From contig OX485808.1 of the NCBI GenBank assembly GCA_950295325.1, positions 21,660,527-21,724,526 on the forward strand: a stretch of DNA of 64,000 bases, given 5' to 3'. This DNA is from Polytrichum commune. Its lineage: Eukaryota; Streptophyta; Polytrichopsida; Polytrichales; Polytrichaceae. Below the pieces are notes generated by a model. It was not told the DNA's origin and made no database searches. It saw nothing but the letters and a program-made list of their open reading frames with translations. Within the stretch, counting starts at the first letter, position 1; each line of letters begins with the position of its first letter. Shown here piece by piece: positions 45,925 through 57,500 of the stretch. The position numbers were made by a program, and so were the translations under genes.

Positions 45925-46420
45925 CCCATGGAGTGGACTCTTCATACAATGTACAAAATAACGTGAGTGTAAGAAGGGGTACTATGCAAGGCATTAGCAT
46001 ACATAGTAAACATAAGGGAGAGGTATTATTTTATCTAATGTGTACATTTAGAAAGGCTATTAATAATTTTGAAGTAAACATAAATGTACAAAAGGGGCCC
46101 CTGAACTTTAGAGAAATTCTCACAATAGATGTTAGTTTCATCCAATCCACATTTTCATCTATTGTTGTCATACAATAATAGTCCTCAAATGACTACATTG
46201 TCCATTCTTGTTAGGGTTTGCATTTGGATTCTTGATTTTACAAATTGAAGGCTCTTAGACAGCATAGGCTCCTTTGTGTTTTGCTCTTTGCATTGTGGCT
46301 AAATTAATGTAGTCTTATTATAATGCAATCGTTGAGTTACATGTTATGGATGAAAATACATTCCATGACTTTTTCATTGGAAGTGAAAGTGGATTTTATA
46401 TGTAATAAAGGCCCACTTAA
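45925..46420 (+). repeat. Dispersed repeat, about 500 bp, copy 1
   Basis: It has a direct second copy at 59775-60285. Shared blocks in order: GGAGTGGACTCTTCATAC, GTGAGTGTAAGAAGGGGTA, GGCATTAGCATACA, AAAGGCTATTAA, ATGTACAAAAGGGG, GTTAGTTTCATC and GAAAGTGGATTYTATA. The copies are diverged and lack clear inverted ends. Type unassigned. Confidence 0.6.
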
Positions 46421-47615
46421 TTCATGATTTATAATTTGTAGATGTAGTGGAGGCATTTATCAAATTAAATTGAGGAGCTTAGTATAAATACATGAGTCCA
46501 TTTTCTACCTTGCCGTCAGTACGTATACATTTGTTGTTCTTTGTAAACTTGTATATGGAGGGTTTAATTGCATACTGACCCATGCATGTCAATTAGGTAT
46601 CCAATGAATAATCTACCCCTGGGCACATACACTATTTACAAAGGGCCTAAACTAGATGCCTAGAGGTCTCCAAGTGTCGCGCCCGCTAATTGTCAATATG
46701 ATTCCATTAGTCAACATAAGTATTCTTTTTTAAGTGACAAAATATATTATGATATTTAGAGTAGCACATTGGAATACTTTAGATGGTAGTCTTGCATTTT
46801 AGTATGCAAGGGGAAGATATTTTTTTGCGTACTAATGGCAACTGTCATGTGTTTACATTAGGAAGCTATTCTTGAGCATACTAAAGGCAAGTGCCATTTA
46901 TGTGCACTTTAGTCAACTTGTAAACCATTGTGTAAGATAGGCATGCACCTCATAACACTACACCCTATCCTCCATAAGGTCACCTTTTGTAATGACATTC
47001 CCTCTTTTATATCCCAAAGCTCTAGGGAATGAATGTGCTCAATTTTTGCCTCCCTCCTTGTTGTCACATTTTCCTCCCATATATCATGGGTGTTGACATT
47101 AAAATAATCCACCAAAGAATTTAAACCACATGCTTGCACGCATCATGTTGTCATCATTGTCATCATTGGAAGGTTGACTTTGCACTATTCCATAATGTCA
47201 TATGCTACACTAATTCTCTATTATCATGCATCCAAGTTAACACTATAATCTCCTTAATATCACGTGCACTTTGGTTGCCGTAGGCATGATATTAGGGAGG
47301 TGAGAGTGTATTGAACATACTCATGCCAAGATATTAGTAAGCGCACTTGAACACCAAGTGTCATAAGGTGATTGATACTTATGGTGAAGTTATTAATCAT
47401 CTGTGTAACCTAGCATAAGTCTCAAAATAGGGTAAGTGACACTATTACACATGTGACACTAAATTCCATAAGCGGTGTAGACTAATTCAAGGTCTTCAAA
47501 ACTAATTTTGTTGTCATCTCCACCAAAAATGGCAACCTCCGAGCTGCATAGTATTTCAGGACTGTTACGTTGGATGAAGAAGAGTTAATGTAAGCTTGTA
47601 TGCAATAAAGCCCAC
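46421..47615. other. Intergenic, nothing firm
   Basis: No gene was supported; the minus frame at 46909-47139 has no motif. Two phrases (CAATGTTGACTTTG... and TAATATCACGTGCACTTT) are repeated in inverse order near 53385-53490, indicating another diverged repeat shared with intron 4 of the HOTHEAD-like gene. Confidence 0.4.
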
Positions 47616-47833
47616 CAGTGCCTGGGAAGTTTTTGGACATAATCGGTCAAGATCCCAATGATTCTAAATCCAACCGGTTACATGTTGACATCTTCTGGTT
47701 TGACTTTCTTCATTTGAGGTATATTCTTCTATAGATTCCTCTAAAATGTCGGTAATCCTCCCGAGGTCTCGAACTTCAACCGGTGATTTCTCAAACTCAA
47801 CCGGGTTCATCTGTCAGTTCTCCCCAGACACTG
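47616..47833 (+). mobile_element. CAGTG MITE downstream of the HOTHEAD-like gene
   Basis: It starts CAGTGCCTGGGAAGTTTTT and ends CTCCCCAGACACTG, a near-perfect inverse. Flanks AAGCCCAC (47608-47615) and ATTCCCAC (47834-47841) match at 6 of 8 positions, an eroded target duplication. It is 218 bp long, with internal blocks preserved. Confidence 0.75.
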
Positions 47834-47841
47834 ATTCCCAC

Positions 47842-48495
47842 CCTCCCTTGAGGCCTACATATATTGTAATCAGTTTCCCATGTTGTGCAGTAATGATTGA
47901 TTACTTGTTATTAACTAAGTTGCGTTATATGTTAAGTGCCTGCATAACGTCATCGAAATCGGTCAAGGCAAACTTCGCCTTCACAGCAGCTTAAAACCGC
48001 CTCCATTATCAGTGATCAGCTGCTACAGAATGTTGAAACAAAAATCAAATAAAATGTTAGATCTGTAGTATGTACTGTGTATCTATACCTGCTAGAAGAC
48101 TCACTTGCCAGGAATCTTGGACCCAATCTGAAGCAACCCTGCAACTCTGTTAGAAGGAGCCAGGCATCTTGGACCCCAAATCTAAACCTTCCCTGCAACT
48201 ACTCTGGTGATGCCAAGTAAACACCTCCCTATATACGAGGCACAAATAATTCATGTGCACATATTGAAAATAGCAATCATCCACTTGGAGTCGGGTTGTG
48301 CTCATCGCTGTTGCTGTTGTAGTTTAATCTCAGCCACGGATCATATTGCGGGTGTGTTGAGCATCGATTGAATATCGGAATGTCGCAGATCGGAAATCCA
48401 TCTATCAATAAATTGTGGATTGTCCTATATATACATATGTATATATATGTATATATATGTATATGATGTCAGCTTGTAGTGCTCTGGTGGATCTT
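47842..48495. other. 3' flank of the HOTHEAD-like gene
   Basis: It contains the 3' untranslated region and terminator of the minus-strand gene, but no clear polyadenylation signal could be chosen by eye. A TATATATG repeat at about 48428-48466 lies 30 bases beyond the stop codon. Confidence 0.35.
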
Positions 48496-48550
48496 TCAAA
48501 CACCAGCATCGATGCCAAGCCTGCTACGAAGGATCTGCACCCCCATGTAC
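48496..48550 (-). CDS. HTH-like: HOTHEAD-like exon 7, 55-nt terminal exon
   Basis: After the acceptor CTCTAG the exon encodes [17 protein letters not shown] and TGA (stop at 48498-48496). YMGV followed by a basic helix is the normal end of HOTHEAD proteins, and the split codon (AG|G, Arg) matches exon 6. It lies 2.2 kb from exon 6 and is too short to appear as an isolated open frame. Confidence 0.88.
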
Positions 48551-51500
48551 CTAGAGAGGAGCCATGCAACCCAAATTAAATTCAAGCCGTAGAGTGTCAT
48601 AACATTGAGTCACTATGGGAGTTTGCCCTCTATAAGTGTTAACATTTATGTTATAATTTGAATTTTTAAATTTTTTTAAAGAATTTTTTACCTTGTAATA
48701 GAAATGTTAACACTTGTGGGGGCAACACTTATAGAGGGTAGACTGTACCATTAGTTGTCTTGCATTAGAGTCTGGAAGCATTTGAAATTTATGAATATGG
48801 ATAGGAAATCTATCATCATGGTAGATCATTAGACTATCCAGTGGGAAAGAACTATAGTAGTGGTAAGGAACCATGATTCATGTATTCATGATTCTTTTGC
48901 AACATTAATTATTCAATTATTAATCATGATCTTCGCTCCCTCTGTTATTTAGGTTCATTTTGAAATCAAAGGATCAACCTACGCACTTTGAAGGTTTGAT
49001 TCATGGACATCTTTATGTAAATATTCTTTGGACTCAGTGAGCAATTTGAGTGAATTGGAGAATGTTATGAAAGTGTGATTCATCCCCACTACAATAATCT
49101 TAGTCTTTGACGATGGCAAATCAAATGCTACCATGTAAACATGATTACAAAGTTGTCAATCACCACCCCTTGGAGCAAGGAGATGGGCATCGATATCTAA
49201 GATGCTTCTTTGATGAGTATTTGTGTGTTCGTTAACATGCCTTAAGCATCCACTTTGGTAGTTGGTTGTTAGCTTTTAGTCTTACTGAGTCCCATTGCGT
49301 AGTAGACTTATTGGTTGTTTGTACTTTGAGTAAGGCTTGCTACCAGTCATTGTCAAAAGCGAGATCCATTTCATAACAAACAAGAGTCTAGTTGCATCTA
49401 CCTTGAAGCAATGGCCGGAGAGAACTCACCGCTAGTTACAAATGAACCAGTTGGGTTTGAGAAATAACTGGTTGAAAGTCAAGATTTCCCATCATTTTAG
49501 AGGAATCTATGGAATTACCTCAAATACGTAAAGAAAAAACTGAAAGATGTCAACCTGTAACCGTTTGGATTTGAAAACACTAGGATCTCAACCGGTTATG
49601 CCCAAAAATCTCCCTGGACACTGCCTTGAAGCAAAGGCTAGTCATTTCTTTAAGCCTTTACAATCTCAATACTTAATTGTCTAATCATTATTCACTGTTT
49701 ATTAGTACTGTTGTTGCTCATACCTAATACAAACATAATCTAATCATTTGTAAAGAATTTCCCTAGATTTCTTTTTGTATTTTTCTGCACCTTTCTCACA
49801 AAAATGGGACTCGAAAACGCTGAGATGTTACAGAATGTGTTCAGGACACAGCTTTTTAGACAGGCGTATTTTACAAATATTGTAAGAATCACACAAGGGT
49901 TAGGATTCGGGCTGTACGAAGGCATCTCTGTGGACCCTTGCAGAATATGAAAAGAAGCTCACAAGGACAATTTTGTGGAGAGCGCTGGCCCTCGAAAGGT
50001 TTATTTCATTGTATAGTTCATTGTTTGTGGCTGGCCCTCCGAATGTGCTAACACACTTTTGTTATTGATTTGTGCAAATGATGACATGATTCCTGGTGGA
50101 GCTCTTTTCAAGCTAAGAGATTTACTCCTGTCTACCTACACCAACTTGTAAATGCTAAGGTATGTCAGCCTTATGTGGGTACTCTTCTCAATCAGAAACC
50201 TATATTTAAGTGATATATGGCAAGTTACGTGTGTAGTTAAGGACGGACACCAAGATGACAGGTGTTATGATGAGATTGCCTATATGCTCGAAAAAACCCA
50301 TTCCAGGTTCAATAGTAACACAATTGGGAGGACCTATTTGAGCAAGAACCGTAAGGTATCTGGGTGTTATTCAGTTACTTTTCTTGATCAGACACAATAT
50401 TTGATTGGTGTGTGGTGAGGTGAGGGTCAAAGAACAAACACCATAAAGACACATGTTTAAAACAGTTTGCGCTACATCTTCAAATTCCTTTTAATCATTC
50501 CACATTCAGTAGAGAACACAATTGGGAGACGACTTAAGTATTCAGTTAAACAATCAACAAACATGCACTTCCAATAACCATACCTAAATAAGAGGAGGTC
50601 CGATTTTCAATCCGGATTTTTCTGATCAATGCTTCATCACAGATTCGCAAGCGAGTGCAACATCACAAGTTTCGTTGTGTAAATCTAATTGGTAAGAGTT
50701 GGAGAACTAGGAAAACTCACCAAATAACTCCTGTATACCTTATACAGATGGAAGAAAAGGGCTTGTAATATATTTACCTTCCGAGCATCATGACAGTGGC
50801 TTGCGGGTTAGTCCCCGGGGAGCGTCGGAAAGTGGAGCCATCAATCACACGTAAGGCTCCAACACCCAACACTCGGTAGTCGCGATCTACCACTTGCCCG
50901 ACAACGCATCCGCCATGGTAATGCCAAATGGTGGTCAAGCTATCCTTGCACCATTGCTGGATGTTGAGCGTGTCTTGAGTCTCATTATACAAGTCACGGG
51001 GTGGCCATGTGCTATCGATGGCAAGTTTCACCGGTTGGAGCTCTGGAGGAACTGTGTCGTCTGTGTACATCAGCGCCTGGAACCTGTTCGTGGTGGTGGC
51101 CTGTAAGATGGTGCGCGTGCCCTGGACGCACGTGTCGAGGTCGATCTGCTCTTGGAAGTAGTTGAATCGCACGCTAGGGTTTTCGCTCACGTTCCGGCTG
51201 ACCAACAAGAGCTCCCCCGTTGATTGCGGGCCCCATACCTATGAAGAGGGGGGGGGGGAGGTTGGATCGCTAGTTAGAGATGAGTCAGTCAAGTTTGAGA
51301 ATTAATCGGTTCAATTTCATCCAGAGTTTTGGTGAATTGCCAATGATTTTAGAAGAATAGAGTTAGAGAAAGAAAAGAAGAAGAAACTTTGGTGTTTGTG
51401 CACTGACGTGAATGAGAGCCCCGTTTACCTTATACTGATCATGGTGTTCCAAGATGCAGAATAAGGTGTATGATCTTCCTTTCGGAAAATGAGCTCTACA

Positions 51501-54500
51501 GGTAGAAGAATAGAGTTATCCTTTTAATTCAACTGGAGTTTTGGTTGTATGCAAAACAACCAACTCCCACCCAAAACTCGAACCGGTTGAATTAAAGGAT
51601 AATTTTGATATGTGGAATATACTTAAAGCTTAATAACGAAAAACCGAAAGGAAATCAACATGCTGGAAACATCAGTAGGATCTGGACTGAGATTGAGCCC
51701 AAATTCTCCCCATTCATTGCAGGCCCACACCTTCTGGAGGATGCTCCCGCCATATGCTGCACGGGCCTGGTATGCCCTTGGAAGGGCGGCGATCGCACCG
51801 TAGATCCGTCTGTAAAGAGACGCCGCCGTTACCGAGTCATTGTTCAGCTTTTTAGGGTTGATGTGTCCTGTTTCAGGATTAATAAACGTGGTAGTCGTAG
51901 CTGCTGTTGGATTGAGATTCTTGGATACCTGGCTGCTTAGTAAGACCGTTTGATCCTGAGACTTGCTTGCAGTTGCAGTTGCTCGCCAGCTTGACACAGC
52001 CAACTGGGCTTGCCCGCTGGCGACCTCAATGTAGCTCCCAAAGCTCGTGATCCCGACCACTTGAATGAGTGTGGTTTCGACCCGTCGCCGGGTGAGCACC
52101 CACACGGAGTTCGTCGGGTTGTCAGCCATTGAACCCCCCACAGCACTGTTGTTGACAACTGTGGGGATATTGAAGGAAGACAAGTGGTCGGCAGGGCCAA
52201 TGCCACTCAGCATCAAGAGCTGTGGGCTGCCCAGTGCACCTGCTGAAACGATCACCTCGCTCGCGTCGTTGCCATTCAATAGCGCCGTGTGATCGTTTCC
52301 GTCTAAATCCTTATACAGAACTCCAATCACCCTCGGCTCTGCGCAATTTGCTCAAGGATGAATTTCGGTAACTGATCCCTTTGCTTCATGTGCTCAACTT
52401 TTGGGAGAGGGGAAATTATCGCATGTGAGCGTACCCTCTCATTCATCCAACATAAGAACCCGAAACAGTTTGCAGCCCGGAGGGTTCTAGTTTTGATCGA
52501 TTTGACACTGGAATTAGCTTCAAAGGCCTTGAATTAGTGTCGTCCGAAACATTTGAGATGAATCAGCCATGAACTTATAGGAGATCAAGTTTTCATGTTG
52601 GGTGGATGATAATTTATAATAAATGTTATTTGGTAGCATAAGTGGTAACCAAAACTACACTAAAAAACTTTGATTTACTGTGGCCCACACTATTCATCGT
52701 CAACCTGCATGAATTGTTTTGTATTTCTAATCACTGGTTGGCAAATGGAGAGGATGTCACATGACATTTGATACTACACAACAAGTTGTGAAGACCATTG
52801 TAATGAACAAGGCGGACCACATCAATGTTTAGTGTAGCTATTGATGAAAGTTATTTAGTAGGAGACAATATCCAAACCTAGTTGCCGGCATCCCAAATCA
52901 AACCAAATATGATACTTGGGATGCAGATTTGTAACAATCAATTCAAACCCCTTTCATTAGACCAGATGATGTATGAGAGATCCATTCAACAAATTTTATA
53001 GCCCGGTACTACCTTCATTGCTTTTATTAGATTCTTCATGCACTAAGGTAATTAAGCGGGCCTAGTTTAGTTACTCGGACACCTCTATATGAATGATGGG
53101 TGGGTATGTGTATATCTAAGAATGAAAGGCGTCATGTGTTCAAAAGAGATTTGACTACATGCTCAAAATCTGGTAACCATTCTAAGTTGAACAATAAACA
53201 TAATTGGGGAAACTTATGTGGCTTTTTTTTATGGCCCATTGTTAGTGGACTTTGATAATTCATATCAATCGAAGATTAGCTCCAACACGTCATTTTGGGA
53301 GTTATCTTGGCTTCTAAGTTACATTTGCAGCGCACATAAAATTGAACCTCGCAAATTTGAGCAATGCACTTTAACCTCCCTAATATCATGCATGTGGCAA
53401 ATAAAGTGCATGTGATATTAAGGAGGTTTGTAGTGTTAACATAGATGCATGCTAATAGAGAATTAGTGTAGCATGTGACAAAGTCAACATTGCAATAATG
53501 ACAATGATGACAACATGATGCATACCAACGTGTGGTTTGAATTCTTTGACGGATTATTTCAATCTCAAAACCCATGATATATGAGAAGGAAATGTTACAA
53601 CAAGAACAAAGATTGAAACTGAGAACATGTATTCCCTAGGGTTTCAGGTTATGAGAGAGGGAGTGACATTACAAAGGTTAGGATGTATAAGGTAGCAAAC
53701 AGTGAGAAAGTAAGCAAATAAGGCCTGTCTACGATACAGCCATAGTATCTGACCAGGTGATGACAGCATGGAGTCAATGAATTGGGTCAAAGATTGTAAT
53801 TCAGATACCATACCTGATGAATTGGTGTCAAAGAGCAGTTGGTGTGCATTGGCCCAGATGTACACTGTCAGGTTGCTTGGATTCGCATAAGTTAGAAGGT
53901 CAGCTGCAGTGTGGCGATGACCGGTGCTGTCAAAAATGGAGCCACCAATCTTGGTGCCCACCATGTGTTCATATGTGCCGCCGTTATAAGGAGTCACTCC
54001 CGCTTCCAACAATGCATCCCTCGCCGCTGTCTGGAAATAAATCAACACTTGATTTTTTTGCTCGAATACTTGTTACATAATAATCTCCCAGTAATCAGCT
54101 CAAATCCAACTTGTGAATTGTAGGTGGGGATCAAGTTTTGACGTTTTCAGCTAACAATAACAACTACTCCCTCTGTTTCAAAATAAAATTGTGGTTTCTA
54201 TTTCAGTGCGGGATTAAGAACAGTGACCGGATTTGAACCACAATGCGCTTTTTAACCAAAATTGGGAGTTGCCGAAAAGTTGCCGACGTCTCTGTCATGC
54301 CCGGAGGAGGTCCGTAACGAAACCATGGTTTTATTCTGGCACGGAGTTTATGCAGAAACCATGGTTTTATTGTGAAACAGAGGGAGTAGTAGCCTTAAGA
54401 CACCTCAGGCCCATTGTGGGTGCCTCTTCGATCTTGGATCAAGAGTGGGGAGGGGCAGTATGGGCGTAGGCCTTAGGATCAGAATTCTAAGATAGAGAGC

Positions 54501-57500
54501 ATGTTAAACCATTCCCCCACCCAAAATCAAATCAACACCCTAAAATGCTGCACAATAAAGTACATATGTTTTATCTTGAGAAAACCCTCCGTCCACCTTA
54601 AATATCAGGCTCTTGTGGTGATCTATGTTCGGGGAAAACCGACGGCTAGTTCATTATCAGCCGATGGATTTCCCCTCATGGCCGGTCCAAATTTCCAACC
54701 ATCAGATGGCAATCCGATTGTAATTTCAATCCTCCAGCAATTAGTCGATGGACCAGAAAATGTCCCGGAAATGTAGCCAATTCTTCTTGTGAGTTATTGG
54801 ATTTCAGCCGGAAGCATCCAGAGCGCTATTTGTCTGGGGCATTTGATGATGCACTTGAGGAAGTACCCTAAACTTTAAACTTTTTGAATTATGCAACCTT
54901 TCCATGACCAAATCCAATTGCTTCTATGAAGAATTGGGGGACCCTTGACCTTCAAGCGGTGAAGGCATTGCTAGGTTCAATTCTTGCCAAGGATATTAAC
55001 TCTTCAAATTTAAAGTTCTGAACATGCCTTTCTTTTCACTTATTCAAGATTTTGTACTAAGAAATGATTTCTAATAACTTTTCATACATTTTTTAAACAA
55101 TTAGTGCCGATATGAATTCCATTCAATCGGATATTGGCCAATGAAAATATGAAAATATAGGCAATTGGCCGATTGATTTTACAAAAGACTGGCTCTTGCC
55201 GATGTAAATTGGAAAAAATCCGACCCTTCGTAGCAACTACCGGCAATTAGCCACTAAGGCTTCAAAAACTTCCCGAACTCTGGTGGTGATATTGGGTCAT
55301 ATACCAATAAAAACGTTTTGGAAATCAGACACACTTTGGCGCATTGGAATTATCCTGTGGATTGCTTTAGACGACGGCCATTTTAAAAACTTCATGGTCT
55401 AGCAATAGTATCTGTACTCAGTGGTTAAAAAGTGATGGTTGTCTGTAGCACCATCTACGTTACCTGAAACTCGTACAGCCTGGGGATCTGTGCAATTTCT
55501 TGAGCCACCCAATCGTACGAAGCATTCACTAAGGCTCCATCCCAGCCAGCAAGTGCGACATATTCAGGGCTGGCGTATGTGAAGAAGCCGGCATTGAGGG
55601 CACTCCCACCACCAAGGACCCGAGCTCGCTGGTTGGGCACCCCATCTTCGGAGGTGAAGGACTGGGAGGGTGACGTGGCCGTATCAATCCCCAAATCACG
55701 TGCAAAGCCTACAAGGTTCTCCACAAGTGCATTGCCGTATGGCTCACCTGTATTCCATCGTGCAACTTCATCTCACATGTCTCAATGCATATTTGTTTAT
55801 TTTATATATATATATAGAGAGAGGGGATTGTTAAATCGACCACACGTTGGTTAAGACGACCACGAAGATGCGTCGTGCGGTCACATGACCTGTCAAAATT
55901 ATTTGAACAATTCTAGTTGTGAGCTGAAATGTAAAGAAAGAGGGAGCGAAGCTGGTACCTTGCTCCTCTTCCTGTGTGTGATGAAGAATCAAATTTTAAT
56001 AGGTCATTTGACCACGTGGCGTGTCTTTGTGGTTGTTTTTACAAACTGCGTGGTTGATTCAACAATTCCCTATATTTATTTATTTATTTATTTCATGTGC
56101 TACCAACTTACAAACTTACATATGTTGGAAAGCACAATCTACATAAAGAAATATAGAGTATTTGGAAGGATGGCTCGGATGTTGCCACAGGTGCGAATTG
56201 TGGTGTTGCTTCGTTTTCGAGTTGATTTAAGTTCATGTGTAATCTGGAACGGGCATTACAAGAATTAGAGGGACCCCTGAAGACAATCGCCTCCTTTCCA
56301 AGGTGAACATGTTTGAATTGGCGTGGACAACCGTGTTAGCAGTGATCTCCCCAAGCAGAAGCCCCTAGGTTCCCCTATGTTCATTTGGATATCCCCACTA
56401 TAATTGGGTGGACCATAAGTGGTAAGGTGCAAGTGTTAGGTGTGAATTATGGTGTTGCTTCATTTCCAGTTGGTGTAAGTTTATATGTAATCCCAAAACG
56501 GGCATTATGAGAATCAGAGGGTCTCTTGAGAAGACTACTACCTCTTTTCAAAGGTGAACATGTTTAACGGGCGGAGGCAACCCGGCTGGCACCTATCTCC
56601 CCAAGAGCAAGCCCCTAGGTACCCACATGGTTGCTGAAAATATCGAATTCAGTCCGGATGCCCCCACTATGATTGGGAGGATCATATTAAGTGATAGAGT
56701 GCCACCAAAAATCAAGTATTAGGAAGGTCACCCATCCAAGTACTATTCCGACCTTAGGCCACTCAATTTGGAGTTCCCATGATGACAAAAAATGACCTTG
56801 GGTTTAAGCAACCCTTGCACAATTTGCTTAGTACTACAAGAACAAGTTTGTAACATCTCTTTCATCGAAATTTGACTCATGAGCAGTAGTAGTTTCCTCT
56901 CCCATGCCAATACGATGTAGCAAAACATAAGAACAAGAAAAGAATAACAAGGAACCCAATGAATAGGATATTCATATGAGCTCCGAAAGGTGCGAGGAAA
57001 ATGGCTGCATCCTCAAATTGGATTTTGTTAATCATCTCATACTAAAACAATTGTAGGAAAAGTGGGTGCTGAGAAAAATGTAATGATTAAAATATTCAAG
57101 ACCCATCTACCTTACAGATTTGGGATGGATGAGAATTTTTCACACCTCCACGTTCTAAAAGCAGGACACTGAAATTGTGCGAAAGTGTTGCTGCCAAAGG
57201 GCAGCCTGCCGTTCCACCTCCAATGATGATGTAGTCATACTGCTGACTTGAGGCTGGAGCTTCCGTGGCATTATACACAAATGTGTAATGAGGATCTGAA
57301 CATGCTATACAAATTTAGTCAATTCATGGTTCATCTTTTTAGCAACCCTATACCTTTCTGGAACAATATTAGGCGATCACAACATCATACATACATATAC
57401 GCGCACACATATATATATATATATAAGTAAACAGGCCTCATTCAGTTACTCATTTAAGAACGGACACCAAAAAAGATATGTGTTTAAAAGAGAGTGGATT

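Larger units (their letters stand above)
48551..50777 (-). other. Intron 6, with nested mobile elements
   Basis: A 2227-base intron holding a complete CAGTG MITE (49409-49623), AGGTATG element copy 6 (50354-50740) and a fragment of the same family at about 50170-50345. Near 48605-48765 is an inverted pair around CCCTCTATAAGTGTT and AACACTTATAGAGGG, another small foldback. Confidence 0.7.

Noticed and set aside
51623-51730. Read-through extension of HOTHEAD-like exon 5
   Set aside because: It is the CAGTG MITE read in frame; the family sequence resumes exactly at exon 6 after a GT-AG splice.
57096-57145. Extension of HOTHEAD-like exon 2 past Gly-Gly
   Set aside because: The residues do not match the family, whereas splicing at 57145 joins ERGG to [12 protein letters not shown] in frame.
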